Origin: Gloeocapsa sp. UFS-A4-WI-NPMV-4B04
Lineage (GTDB): Bacteria; Cyanobacteriota; Cyanobacteriia; Cyanobacteriales; Chroococcidiopsidaceae
Assembly (NCBI GenBank): GCA_019359535.1
Contig: JAHHHE010000018.1
Span: 1 to 43,780, forward strand
Length of the DNA stretch: 43,780 nucleotides
Direction of reading: 5' to 3'
Both the position numbers and the translations under genes were made by a program. Below are positions 8,046-17,273 of this stretch, piece by piece (the stretch's first letter is position 1; the number at the start of each line of letters is the position of its first letter). The notes under the pieces were generated by a model. It searched no databases and was not told the origin of the DNA. It saw only the letters and a program-made list of their open reading frames with translations.

Positions 8046-9551
8046 TTAACTACGCTGAATCTTTAGCCTTTCCGGTAAACAGTCTTGTCTTAGCAAATCT
8101 TGATAACTTTCACGCTGCAAGATCAAATTCGCTTCTCCAGCACTGACTAGCACTGCTGCTGCTCTAGGCAAGCGATTGTAGTTAGAAGCCATGCTGTAAT
8201 TGTATGCACCCGTTCCCATTACTACAAGAATATCTCCTGGTTGTGTCTTGGGTAGAGTTGCTTCTTTAATTAAAATGTCTCCAGATTCACAATGTTTTCC
8301 AGCAATTGTTACTGTCTCTGTTAGAGGTGCTGACATTTTGTTAGCCACGATCGCGCGATAAACCGATTGGTAAGTAATCGGGCGGGGATTATCAGACATA
8401 CCCCCATCTACGCTAATGTAGGTACGAATTTCTGGCACAATTTTTGATGAGCCGATCGTATAAGCAGTGACACAAGCTGATCCAATTAGCGATCGCCCTG
8501 GTTCACACAATAACTTCGGTAACGGCAAATCGTGGACTTCACAAGCATTCTTGATACCTTCACAAATAGCCTTCGCCCATTCTGCAATACTCGGCGGATC
8601 GTCGGATTCTGTATACCGCATCCCTAAACCACCACCAACATTTAATTCTGCGATCGCTAAACCATAATCACTTGCTTTACTCAACCACTGCACCATCACA
8701 GCAGCCAAATCTCGATGCGGTTGGCGTTCAAAAATCTGTGAGCCAATATGCGCGTGTAAGCCTACACAATTCAAGCTAGGTTCCTGGCTGACAAACTTAA
8801 ACACTTCATCCAGTTGATTGGGATCAAAGCCAAACTTACTATCCAGGTGTCCCGTACGGATGTATTCATGTGTGTGACACTCAATCCCTGGTGTCAGCCG
8901 CAGCATGATCCGAATAGTGAGTCGTGAAGCAGCGAGCGGCGAAGCGTCTTCGCCGATATTAGCTGCGTAGTCGTGAGTAGTGAGTCGTGGGGAGAAGGAT
9001 TCTTTATACTCCGAACTAGCTCCTCTGTCCTGTTTTGCTATGTTGACTAGGGTGTGTAGTTCTTGCCAGTTATCTACCACAATCGTGCAGCCGAAGTTAA
9101 TTGCCAAAGTTAGCTCTGCTACAGATTTGTTGTTGCCGTGCAGGTAAAGTTTATCTGCACTAACACCCGCTTGCAGGGCCGTGTACAGTTCGCCACCGGA
9201 AACTACGTCAATTCCTAAGCCTTCATCAGCCACAATTGCCGAGACAGCCAAACAACTCCATGCCTTGGAAGCGTAAAGTACCTGAGAAACACCTGGATAA
9301 TAACGTTTAAAAGCATCTCGATATTGGCGACAAGCAGTTCTGAGGGTTTCCTCATCCAAAATATACAGGGGTGAACCATACTGCTGCACTAAACTTGTGA
9401 CATCACAACCACCAATTTCTAAGCAGTCGTGACTATTAACTCGCGCAGTCAGAGGTAGAAGTTCTTGGTTAGGTGAATTTGCTGCGGTAATTGAGTCAGT
9501 TAGATACTGAGAACCAGAATTTTGAACCCCAGCAGGATGAGTCGATACCAT
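8046..9551 (-). CDS. lysA: Diaminopimelate decarboxylase
   Basis: LysA decarboxylates meso-diaminopimelate to L-lysine using pyridoxal phosphate. Visible motifs are YASKAWSC with the PLP-binding Lys, HIGSQIF, NVGGGLGMRY, EPGRSLIG, and CESGDIL followed by GTGAYNYSMASNYN at the active-site interface. I use the ATG at 9551 (MVSTHPAGVQ), because the 30 upstream codons back to 9641 would run into the divergent rimI start and do not resemble the family. The product is about 501 residues, longer than usual. The excess is partly explained by an in-frame block at about residues 175-212 encoded by repeat DNA (see the repeat entry) lying between the TIM-barrel segments LHTLVNIAK and IRIMLRLTPG. Next genes on the strand are cdaA and uppS. 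Confidence 0.93.
   Translation of the reverse strand: MVSTHPAGVQNSGSQYLTDSITAANSPNQELLPLTARVNSHDCLEIGGCDVTSLVQQYGSPLYILDEETLRTACRQYRDAFKRYYPGVSQVLYASKAWSCLAVSAIVADEGLGIDVVSGGELYTALQAGVSADKLYLHGNNKSVAELTLAINFGCTIVVDNWQELHTLVNIAKQDRGASSEYKESFSPRLTTHDYAANIGEDASPLAASRLTIRIMLRLTPGIECHTHEYIRTGHLDSKFGFDPNQLDEVFKFVSQEPSLNCVGLHAHIGSQIFERQPHRDLAAVMVQWLSKASDYGLAIAELNVGGGLGMRYTESDDPPSIAEWAKAICEGIKNACEVHDLPLPKLLCEPGRSLIGSACVTAYTIGSSKIVPEIRTYISVDGGMSDNPRPITYQSVYRAIVANKMSAPLTETVTIAGKHCESGDILIKEATLPKTQPGDILVVMGTGAYNYSMASNYNRLPRAAAVLVSAGEANLILQRESYQDLLRQDCLPERLKIQRS
8912..8990. repeat. Repeat DNA carried in frame inside lysA
   Basis: Within lysA two copies of TAGTGAGTCGTG lie at 8915-8926 and 8978-8989. Between them is a perfect 8-bp palindrome CGGCGAAG / CTTCGCCG (8937-8944 and 8948-8955) with a 3-base loop. 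These phrases are typical of noncoding cyanobacterial repeats (compare GTGAGTAGTG at 19671-19700), yet the lysA frame reads through them without a stop. The translated block (…SPRLTTHDYAANIGEDA…) separates two normally adjacent conserved LysA segments. Confidence 0.7.
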
Positions 9552-9586
9552 ATTGGTAAGAAGTGTCCTTAAATTAAAAGGCGTGA

Positions 9587-10192
9587 GTGAGTTTTGTTTC
9601 CAGTTTACAATTGCTACCTGTGATATTAGAACTGAAACCAATTACACCCCAGATGTTGAATGCAGTTCTGGAACTAGACTACCTGTGTTTTGGTGGTCTT
9701 TGGACTCTAGAAGGATATCAACGAGAATTAGACAGCCCTAACAGTGATTTAATCGGTTTATCTTTTCCTATTAGTCCCTCATCTCTGCTAGGCATGGGTT
9801 GTATGTGGGCAATTTTAGAAGAAGCTCACATTACACTTTTAGCGGTTCATCCCCACTACCAGCGCCAAGGTTTAGGATATGCGTTACTTCTAGCCTTGCT
9901 TAGTGTAGCTTGCGATCGCGGCTTGGAACGAGCCACCCTAGAAGTCCGCGCTGCTAACGCACAAGCTTTAAATTTATATCAAAAATTTGGCTTCAAAACA
10001 GCTGGACGACGGCGGGGTTACTACAAAGATACTGGTGAAGATGCTCTCATTCTCTGGCGCGGCGACCTTCAAGATGCTGAATTTCAGCAAACTTTAGCCG
10101 TGTGGAACTCAGCAATTTGCGATCGCCTAACAACAGTAGGCTGGGATTTACAGATGAATTTGAATTCCCTACTGAGCGATCCTTATTCTTGA
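9587..10192 (+). CDS. rimI: Ribosomal protein S18-alanine N-acetyltransferase
   Basis: A GNAT-fold N-acetyltransferase. The acetyl-CoA-binding core is visible as ITLLAVHPHYQRQGLGYALL, with Q-R-Q-G-L-G forming the pyrophosphate loop, followed by RATLEVRAANAQALNLYQKF and GFKTAGRRRGYYKDTGEDAL, the latter pair being characteristic of RimI. RimI acetylates the N-terminal Ala of ribosomal protein S18. The start is uncertain: family members begin close to LELKPITPQML, so the GTG at 9620 or another codon near there may be used instead of the ATG at 9587. It diverges from lysA with a short shared upstream region. Confidence 0.88.
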   Translation: MSFVSSLQLLPVILELKPITPQMLNAVLELDYLCFGGLWTLEGYQRELDSPNSDLIGLSFPISPSSLLGMGCMWAILEEAHITLLAVHPHYQRQGLGYALLLALLSVACDRGLERATLEVRAANAQALNLYQKFGFKTAGRRRGYYKDTGEDALILWRGDLQDAEFQQTLAVWNSAICDRLTTVGWDLQMNLNSLLSDPYS

Positions 10193-10667
10193 CAAAAAGC
10201 ACAATTTATGCTAATAGTTTATGTTTGATAGGCAATAAATGAGTCTAAAAATCTGATGGCCCAAAAAAATATTTAGAAAGTGATGCCTACGGCTTAACGC
10301 TATAAAATCAAGAAATTTTGCCCAACAAACAAACACAAGGCATAATTTTTTGGCAGGGATGCCGAATTTAGCTCAATTTTTCTAAAGTTTTGCTAACAGA
10401 AGTTGTTGTGGCATAAGTATTTAAGTGTCAAGTGATTAAAAACGTTTGGAAGTTTGTATAAGCATAAACCAACAAAAATTTAAAGATATTGTTCACTTAA
10501 AAACTTTTTTAGAAGCAAATTACTGTCAAAAATCTCCCAAAATGAAGAAATTGCTCCTCAAAAGGGGGGTAAACCGTCCTGGTTGTCCATACCATAACTG
10601 GAAACCAGATAAATAGCCTATGCTAAAATCAGCATACCGGACAAGACTCAGGTGATGGAAAAACGCC
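10193..10667. other. Intergenic region upstream of clpC
   Basis: 475 A+T-rich bases with no gene I can support. It should hold the clpC promoter and leader. I cannot identify the promoter elements convincingly. Confidence 0.5.
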
Positions 10668-13139
10668 ATGTTTGAACGCTTCACAGAAAAAGCCATTAAG
10701 GTGATCATGCTGGCCCAGGAGGAAGCTCGCCGCCTGGGTCACAATTTCGTAGGCACAGAGCAGATCCTCCTGGGTCTGATTGGAGAAGGGACAGGCGTAG
10801 CGGCTAAGGTACTAAAATCTATGGGTGTCAACCTCAAAGACGCTCGGATTGAAGTAGAGAAAATAATTGGTCGCGGTTCAGGCTTTGTTGCTGTAGAAAT
10901 TCCCTTTACACCACGAGCAAAGCGAGTTCTAGAACTATCTCTAGAAGAAGCACGCCAACTGGGACATAACTATATCGGCACAGAACACTTGCTTTTAGGC
11001 TTGATTCGCGAAGGCGAAGGCGTAGCAGCAAGAGTGTTAGAAAACTTGGGAGTTGATCTTTCCAAGGTACGCACCCAAGTAATTCGGATGCTGGGAGAAA
11101 CAGCAGAAGTTTCAGCTACTGGTCAGTCAGGACGCACAAAAACGCCAACCTTGGACGAATTTGGCTCAAACCTGACGCAAATGGCAAGCGAAGGTAAACT
11201 TGATCCCGTTGTTGGTCGTGCTAAGGAAATTGAACGAGTAATTCAAATTTTGGGTCGCCGTACCAAAAATAACCCAGTGTTAATTGGGGAACCCGGAGTT
11301 GGTAAAACTGCGATCGCTGAAGGCTTGGCATCTCGGATTGCTAACAAAGATATCCCCGATATTCTGGAAGATAAGCGCGTAGTAACCTTAGATATTGGCT
11401 TACTTGTAGCTGGTACGAAGTATCGAGGTGAATTTGAAGAGCGCTTAAAGAAAATTATGGATGAAATCCGTTCCGCCGGGAATGTGATTTTGGTGATTGA
11501 CGAGGTGCATACTCTGATTGGTGCAGGTGCAGCTGAAGGCGCAATCGACGCGGCAAATATCCTCAAGCCAGCCTTAGCGCGGGGTGAGTTGCAGTGTATC
11601 GGAGCAACTACGCTTGATGAATACCGCAAGCACATCGAGCGGGATGCAGCTTTAGAGCGTCGCTTCCAACCAGTGATGGTAGGTGAGCCGTCGGTAGACG
11701 AAACAATCGAGATTTTGTATGGACTGCGCGAACGCTACGAGCAGCACCACAAGCTAAAAATCTCTGATGAGGCTGTTGTTGCAGCTGCAAAACTGTCTGA
11801 CCGCTATATTAGCGATCGCTTTTTACCAGATAAAGCAATTGACTTGATTGATGAAGCAGGTTCAAGAGTGCGGTTGATGAATTCAGCCTTACCACCAGCA
11901 GCAAAGGATCTAGATAAAGAACTACGTCGGGTGCTGAAAGAAAAAGACGACGCAGTACGCAGTCAAGACTTTGATAAAGCTGGAGAACTGCGCGATCGCG
12001 AAATGGAGATCAAAGCAGAAATCCGCACAATTGCTCAAGGAAAAGCAGCTTCAAGCCGCCCTGAAGGTGAAGAGTCTCCAGTTGTTACCGAAGAAGATAT
12101 TGCCCACATTGTCGCTTCTTGGACGGGAGTACCAGTTAACAAGCTGACTGAATCTGAATCTGAAAAGCTGCTGCACATGGAAGATACCTTGCATCAGCGC
12201 TTGATCGGTCAAGACGACGCAGTCAAATCAGTCTCCAAAGCAATTCGCCGCGCCAGAGTTGGCTTGAAGAACCCCAACCGACCAATTGCTAGCTTTGTGT
12301 TCTCTGGGCCTACAGGTGTAGGTAAAACTGAGTTAACAAAAGCATTGGCAGCTTATTTCTTCGGTTCAGAAGACGCAATGATCCGGCTGGATATGTCGGA
12401 ATACATGGAACGTCACACAGTCAGCAAATTAATCGGTTCGCCTCCGGGATATGTAGGTTACAACGAAGGCGGTCAATTAACAGAAGCTGTGCGTCGTCGC
12501 CCATACACCGTAGTGCTTTTCGATGAAATTGAAAAAGCACACCCGGATGTATTCAATATGCTGCTGCAAATTTTGGAAGATGGTCGCCTCACCGATGCCA
12601 AAGGTCGGACGGTAGACTTCAAAAATACGTTGCTGATTTTGACTTCCAATATTGGTTCTAAGGTGATTGAAAAAGGTGGCGGTAGTTTAGGCTTTGAATT
12701 CTCTCAAGACCTAGCAGAATCGCAATACAACCGGATCAAGTCACTGGTAAACGAAGAACTGAAACAGTATTTCCGTCCAGAGTTTCTCAACCGCTTGGAT
12801 GAAATTATTGTCTTCCGTCAATTGACCAAGGACGAAGTTAAGGAAATCTCCGTCATTTTACTCAAAGAAGTGTTTGGGCGAATGGCAGAGAAGGGCATTG
12901 TTCTAGAAGTTACGGAACGGTTCAAAGATCGCTTGGTAGAAGAGGGTTACAACCCCAGCTACGGAGCAAGGCCTTTACGTCGAGCGATTATGCGCTTGCT
13001 GGAAGATAGTCTCGCTGAAGAGCTGCTGTCAGGTCGGATTAAAGAAGGTGACACAGCTACCGTAGATGTGGATGAAAGCGGTACTGTGAAGGTGGTTTCT
13101 GAGCAGCGCCGTGAACTGCTACCGCAAGGCGCTGAGTAG
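10668..13139 (+). CDS. clpC: ATP-dependent Clp protease ATPase subunit ClpC
   Basis: ClpC is the Hsp100 unfoldase that feeds substrates to the ClpP/ClpR peptidase, and is essential in studied cyanobacteria. The 823-residue protein has the double Clp N-terminal repeat (residues 1-~145), a first AAA+ module with Walker A GEPGVGKT near 207 and Walker [16 protein letters not shown], a UVR-type middle region ([19 protein letters not shown]), and a second AAA+ module with Walker A GPTGVGKT near 547 and Walker [16 protein letters not shown]. The C-terminal domain follows ([16 protein letters not shown]). The UVR middle region and the length distinguish ClpC from ClpB. It is monocistronic, ending in a clear terminator. 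Confidence 0.98.
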   Translation: MFERFTEKAIKVIMLAQEEARRLGHNFVGTEQILLGLIGEGTGVAAKVLKSMGVNLKDARIEVEKIIGRGSGFVAVEIPFTPRAKRVLELSLEEARQLGHNYIGTEHLLLGLIREGEGVAARVLENLGVDLSKVRTQVIRMLGETAEVSATGQSGRTKTPTLDEFGSNLTQMASEGKLDPVVGRAKEIERVIQILGRRTKNNPVLIGEPGVGKTAIAEGLASRIANKDIPDILEDKRVVTLDIGLLVAGTKYRGEFEERLKKIMDEIRSAGNVILVIDEVHTLIGAGAAEGAIDAANILKPALARGELQCIGATTLDEYRKHIERDAALERRFQPVMVGEPSVDETIEILYGLRERYEQHHKLKISDEAVVAAAKLSDRYISDRFLPDKAIDLIDEAGSRVRLMNSALPPAAKDLDKELRRVLKEKDDAVRSQDFDKAGELRDREMEIKAEIRTIAQGKAASSRPEGEESPVVTEEDIAHIVASWTGVPVNKLTESESEKLLHMEDTLHQRLIGQDDAVKSVSKAIRRARVGLKNPNRPIASFVFSGPTGVGKTELTKALAAYFFGSEDAMIRLDMSEYMERHTVSKLIGSPPGYVGYNEGGQLTEAVRRRPYTVVLFDEIEKAHPDVFNMLLQILEDGRLTDAKGRTVDFKNTLLILTSNIGSKVIEKGGGSLGFEFSQDLAESQYNRIKSLVNEELKQYFRPEFLNRLDEIIVFRQLTKDEVKEISVILLKEVFGRMAEKGIVLEVTERFKDRLVEEGYNPSYGARPLRRAIMRLLEDSLAEELLSGRIKEGDTATVDVDESGTVKVVSEQRRELLPQGAE

Positions 13140-13188
13140 TAAGTAATCGTATGGGCGTATTATTTATATGCCCAGCTAAGAATTGCAG

Positions 13189-13220
13189 AACGATAGAGGA
13201 GTTTATTCTCTATCGTTTTT
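13189..13220 (+). terminator. Rho-independent terminator of clpC
   Basis: AACGATAGAG (13189-13198) pairs perfectly with CTCTATCGTT (13208-13217) over a 9-base loop and is followed by a T run. It lies 50 bases after the clpC stop. Confidence 0.85.
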
Positions 13221-13301
13221 TATTGCCTAACTCTGCTAGCTTAAATTTAGTAGTGAATTAACAGCGCAAGTTTAATGATGCTGCTACTTAGGAAATAACT
13301 A

Positions 13302-15023
13302 ATGCCTGGACACAACATTATTGTTATCGGAGCCTCCGCAGGCGGAGTAGAAGCGCTTGCTCAACTTGTGGATAATTTACCACCAGATTTACCAGCAGCC
13401 ATCTTTGTTGTCCTGCACGTTCCGGCTCAAGGTACGAGTGTTTTGCCTAGTATTTTGAACCATCGAATCAAAAAACAGCATAAAAATACGTCTCTTTGGG
13501 CTAGCCATCCCCAAGACGGTGAAAAGATTGAGCAAGGTAGGATTTACGTTGCACCGCCGGATCACCACCTACTGATTAAAAATGGATACATTCGTCTAGC
13601 ACGTGGCCCCAAAGAAAATAGTCATCGACCAGCTGTAGATCCCCTGTTTCGGACTGCGGCACGGGTTTACGGGTCTCGCGTTGTCGGCATAGTGCTATCA
13701 GGTACTCTCGATGATGGGACTGCGGGTTTGTTAGCGGTAAAACAGCAAGGCGGCATAGCTATTGTTCAGAATCCTGAAGAAGCAATGTATTCGGGAATGC
13801 CAGCCAATGCGATCGAAAATGTAGACGTTGACCATATCTTGCCAGTAGCTGAAATCGCATCAGTGTTAGTGGCTCTGATTCACAAATCTGTAGAAACAGG
13901 AGAACCAACCGTGTCTCACGACATGGAAATAGAAACTGACAGTGCAGAACTGGAAATAAACGCGATGCAGAAGCTCGAGCGCCCAGGAACACCCTCGCCG
14001 TACGCCTGTCCAGACTGTAACGGGGTGCTTTGGGAAATAGACGAAGGAGGGGTGCTGCGATTCCGTTGTCGTACTGGCCATGCTTACTCGGCGAACAGCC
14101 TGATGGCAGAACAGTCCCAGGCGTTGGAAGAGGCTCTGTGGAATGCACTCAGGGCGCTGGAGGAGAAAGCGGCGCTATCCGAGCGATTAGCAGTACGATC
14201 GCGTGATCGCAACCAAAATCTCTCAGCAAAGCGCTTTGAAGATCAGAGGCAATTTGCCCAGCAGCGTGCCACTCTCATCCGACAACTGTTACTTAAAGGA
14301 GACAAAAATAGCCATTTGTCAAGTGTGAATGGCCAAGTAATAGGGGAGCAAAGTCTGGCATCTAGTCTAGGTAATAATGGGTCAAAAACAGTTAATCCTG
14401 TAGACTTGAACATAGTGGCGATTGGCACATCTGATGGCGCTGGAGTGAATGCTTTAAGCGAGGTTTTGCGTGCCTTACCAGCAGACTTTCCGGCCGCTAT
14501 TACTGTAGTGCAGCCTCTAAACCCTCAGCAATTTAGCCAACTGCTGGATATCCTCAGCCAGCGCACAAGCATGATAGTTAAGCAGGCGCAACAGGGGGAT
14601 TCGCTGCTTTCAGGTACAGTCTACATCGCTCCTCCGCATAACCACTTGCTAGTCAACTCAGACAATACTATTTCCTTGTTCTCTTCAGAATTAGTCCACT
14701 TCGCGCGCCCTTCAGTTGACTTACTATTCGAGTCAGTAGCAGCCAGTTTCAAACAACGCGCTGTAGCCGTAGTTCTTAGCGGTACAGACGGTAATGGTGC
14801 TATGGGAGTGCAGGCAATTAGAAAGAAACGCGGCATCGCGATCGCCCAACAAGCAACTGCGGCTTCCTCCGATATGCCTATAGCTATTGACAATGGCAGT
14901 GTTGATTGGGTTCTACCCTTGAATGAAATTGCAGCTACACTGATGAAACTTTTGACTGAAGAAAGGGAAATAGAAGAGGAGATTGGGGGACAGACCCCAT
15001 TATTCGAGCACACTATCTCCTGA
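13302..15023 (+). CDS. Double CheB-type methylesterase, second domain degenerate
   Basis: The 573-residue protein has two CheB catalytic domains joined by a linker. Domain 1 (about 1-195) keeps the triad: Ser12 in GASAGG, His39 in VVLHVPAQG, and Asp137/138 in VLSGTLDDGTAG. The linker has a Cys-rich unit, ACPDCNGVLWEIDEGG then FRCRTGHAY, which looks like a zinc ribbon, and a charged helical stretch. Domain 2 (about 375-565) keeps the Ser (GTSDGAG) and the Asp (LSGTDGNGAMG), but the His position reads VVQPLNP, so the triad is broken. No receiver domain is present. The protein probably demethylates glutamyl residues in a signalling partner. The cheR-type gene follows immediately, 28 bases on from its ATG. 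Confidence 0.85.
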   Translation: MPGHNIIVIGASAGGVEALAQLVDNLPPDLPAAIFVVLHVPAQGTSVLPSILNHRIKKQHKNTSLWASHPQDGEKIEQGRIYVAPPDHHLLIKNGYIRLARGPKENSHRPAVDPLFRTAARVYGSRVVGIVLSGTLDDGTAGLLAVKQQGGIAIVQNPEEAMYSGMPANAIENVDVDHILPVAEIASVLVALIHKSVETGEPTVSHDMEIETDSAELEINAMQKLERPGTPSPYACPDCNGVLWEIDEGGVLRFRCRTGHAYSANSLMAEQSQALEEALWNALRALEEKAALSERLAVRSRDRNQNLSAKRFEDQRQFAQQRATLIRQLLLKGDKNSHLSSVNGQVIGEQSLASSLGNNGSKTVNPVDLNIVAIGTSDGAGVNALSEVLRALPADFPAAITVVQPLNPQQFSQLLDILSQRTSMIVKQAQQGDSLLSGTVYIAPPHNHLLVNSDNTISLFSSELVHFARPSVDLLFESVAASFKQRAVAVVLSGTDGNGAMGVQAIRKKRGIAIAQQATAASSDMPIAIDNGSVDWVLPLNEIAATLMKLLTEEREIEEEIGGQTPLFEHTIS

Positions 15024-15051
15024 TTCCGCCATCACCCCACCTCCTCATTCA

Positions 15052-16899
15052 ATGACCCCGGATACCAGCTCTGAATTGGAAGCGTTGCTGAACTACATCA
15101 AGCGCAGCCGTGGATTTGACTTCACAGGCTACAAGCGTTCTACTCTGATGCGAAGAGTGCAAAAACGGATGCAGGCTGTGGGGATTGAGACTATCAACGA
15201 ATACATGGATTACCTAGAGGTAGATCCGCAAGAATTTATCCAACTGTTCAACACAATTCTGATTAATGTCACTTCCTTCTTTCGCGATCAGTCGCCCTGG
15301 GACTACTTGCAAGCCGAGGTTATTCCCGCAATCGTAGCCCGCAAGGAACCGCACGAGCCGATTCGGGTTTGGAGTGCTGGCTGCGCTTCTGGACAGGAAG
15401 CCTACACTTTGGCGATCGCGCTAGCAGAAGTTTTGGGAGTGGAACAGTTTCGAGAACGAGTCAAAATCTACGCTACAGATATAGACGAGGAAGCACTGAA
15501 TGAAGCTCGTGGGGCTAGCTACAATGCTAAAGAAGTAGAGAACATTCCGCAAGAGCTACTAGAACGGTATTTTGCTTGCTTTAATAGCCAGTATATCTTT
15601 CGCAAAGACCTACGCCGCACAGTAATCTTTGGTCGCCACAACTTGGTTCAAGATGCGCCAATCTCCCGAATCGACTTACTGGTGTGCCGCAACACCTTGA
15701 TGTATTTTAATGCCGAAGCTCAAGCCAAAATTATCGCTCGGTTTCACTTTGCTTTAAATGAGAGCGCCTTTCTGGTGTTGGGTAAAGCGGAAATGTTACT
15801 CAGTCACAGTAAATCTTTTACACCAATAGACTTGAATCGACGCATTTTCACAAAAGTGGCGAACGCCAGGGTACGCGAGCGCGTGTGGCTTATGAATAAT
15901 AATGACGACAAGGAATTTAACTATCTATCCACTCATGTACGGTTGCGGGATGCTGCGTTCGATGTCAGCACACTTGCTCAGATGGTAGTTGATGTCAAGG
16001 GTATTTTAGTATTAGCTAACGACCGGATGCGATCGCTGTTTGCCCTCAGTCCCAGAGATCTAAATCGTCCACTCCAAGATTTAGAAATCTCTTACCGACC
16101 AGTGGAACTGCGCTCCTCAATTAACCAAGCTAACAATAAGCGGCAAACAATTGTCCACAAAGACGTTGAATGGACAAATAGTAACAGCGCTCAATATTTT
16201 GACGTGCAGGTTACACCGCTATTTGACTTTGACGGTAATCTGCTAGGCTCAAGCATCAGTTTCAACGATGTTACTCGCTCTAAAAAATTAACTGAGGAGT
16301 TAGAACACTCCAACCAAGAGCTAGAAATGGCGTATGAAGAATTGCAGTCTACTAATGAAGAATTGGAGACTACTAACGAAGAACTGCAATCTACTAATGA
16401 AGAATTGGAGACTACCAACGAAGAACTGCAATCTACCAACGAAGAATTGGAAACCATGAACGAGGAACTGCAATCTTCTAACGAGGAATTGCAGACAATT
16501 AATGATGAATTGCGGCGGCGTAGCCTTCAACTTAACGAAATTAACGCCTTCTTAGAGGCGATCTTAACCAGTATCCGTGGCGCTGTCGTTGTTGTGGATC
16601 GAGAGCTACAAGTCTTAGTTTGGAACAACAAATCTGAAGATTTATGGGGTTGGCGTAGTGAAGAAGTCAAAGGTCAACACTTTCTGAACCTAGATATTGG
16701 TCTACCAGTAGAACAACTACTACAGGCACTCCGCAGCTGTTTACTGGGAGTTAAATACCAAGAAATAACTTTAAAGGCGACAAATCGTCGTGGTAGAGCG
16801 AGCAACTGTCAAGTAGTCTGTACACCCCTAATGAGTGCGACAACAGAAATTCGCGGCGTGATCATGTTGATGGAAGAAATCTCAGAAGTTGAGAACTGA
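15052..16899 (+). CDS. CheR-type methyltransferase with PAS domains and coiled coil
   Basis: The N-terminal half is a CheR S-adenosylmethionine-dependent protein-glutamate methyltransferase: GFDFTGYKRSTLMRRVQKRM helix bundle, NVTSFFRD, the SAM loop WSAGCASGQEAYTLAIAL, YATDIDEEALNEAR, and LLVCRNTLMYFN. A PAS-like region follows (about 300-425), then a strikingly regular coiled coil of N-E-E-L heptads (about 429-487), then a second PAS domain (about 490-600, GAVVVVDRELQVLVWNNKSE). This CheR-PAS-coil form is known from CheBR-kinase fusions. An alternative TTG start at 14983 has a good ribosome-binding-like sequence and overlaps the CheB frame. I prefer the ATG at 15052 because family homology begins just after it. 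Confidence 0.88.
   Translation: MTPDTSSELEALLNYIKRSRGFDFTGYKRSTLMRRVQKRMQAVGIETINEYMDYLEVDPQEFIQLFNTILINVTSFFRDQSPWDYLQAEVIPAIVARKEPHEPIRVWSAGCASGQEAYTLAIALAEVLGVEQFRERVKIYATDIDEEALNEARGASYNAKEVENIPQELLERYFACFNSQYIFRKDLRRTVIFGRHNLVQDAPISRIDLLVCRNTLMYFNAEAQAKIIARFHFALNESAFLVLGKAEMLLSHSKSFTPIDLNRRIFTKVANARVRERVWLMNNNDDKEFNYLSTHVRLRDAAFDVSTLAQMVVDVKGILVLANDRMRSLFALSPRDLNRPLQDLEISYRPVELRSSINQANNKRQTIVHKDVEWTNSNSAQYFDVQVTPLFDFDGNLLGSSISFNDVTRSKKLTEELEHSNQELEMAYEELQSTNEELETTNEELQSTNEELETTNEELQSTNEELETMNEELQSSNEELQTINDELRRRSLQLNEINAFLEAILTSIRGAVVVVDRELQVLVWNNKSEDLWGWRSEEVKGQHFLNLDIGLPVEQLLQALRSCLLGVKYQEITLKATNRRGRASNCQVVCTPLMSATTEIRGVIMLMEEISEVEN
16336..16512 (+). repeat. Tandem 21/42-bp coding repeat in the CheR coiled coil
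   Basis: Seven-codon units encoding variants of TNEELQS and TNEELET alternate about eight times. Adjacent pairs are close to identical at the DNA level (42-bp period, for example around 16345-16386 against 16387-16428). Such repeats can change copy number by slippage, which would change coil length in steps of two helical turns. Confidence 0.85.
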
Positions 16900-17273
16900 A
16901 TAAACTGTGAGTCATTCAGTTTGCTCGTTCAAACTGCGGGGGAGCAGGGGAGCATTCTTAGCAGGGGAGTAGGGGGGAAACGAATATTTCTTATCTACTT
17001 TACGCAAAATAGTAACTTTTGCAAAAATTATATCTAATAAATTTAAATCTACCTTAAAAATAATTTCTATCAGCCCTAAAGTAGAGCAAATATTATCGTT
17101 TTGCAGTTCTAATATTTAATACAAGCTTTGCAGTTAATAAAAAACTTAGTTTAATTTCTTTAATAAATAAGCATAGTTATTACTATAAAATAAATGATTT
17201 TATCCTAATATTGCTTCTTTAGACGTAAATTTTTATTTAAATAGTTAATCTATTTAATTAGTTAACAAAATAA
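16900..17273. other. A+T-rich spacer between CheR and histidine kinase genes
   Basis: The 374-base spacer begins with one copy of a dispersed repeat (16947-16968) embedded in GGGGAG runs, then becomes very A+T-rich up to the kinase start. No gene or convincing terminator is seen. The kinase may have its own promoter here. Confidence 0.5.
16947..16968 (-). repeat. Dispersed repeat copy 1 (one GCTAAGAAT unit)
   Basis: On the minus strand this reads CCCCTGCTAAGAATGCTCCC. The same flanks with one to three GCTAAGAAT units occur at 22399, 34767 and 35314 in this window. Confidence 0.7.

Noticed and set aside
8046-9641. Longer LysA start at 9641
   Set aside because: The extra 30 codons overlap the rimI start region and are not LysA-like. 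The ATG at 9551 matches the family.
10526-10708. 60-codon minus frame overlapping the clpC start
   Set aside because: Overlaps clpC in antisense and has no supporting features.
16191-16530. Two minus-strand open frames with Ser/Asn- and Leu/Phe-rich repeated units
   Set aside because: They are the reverse reading of the CheR coiled-coil repeat. Their regularity comes from that repeat, and no ribosome-binding site or family signature supports them.
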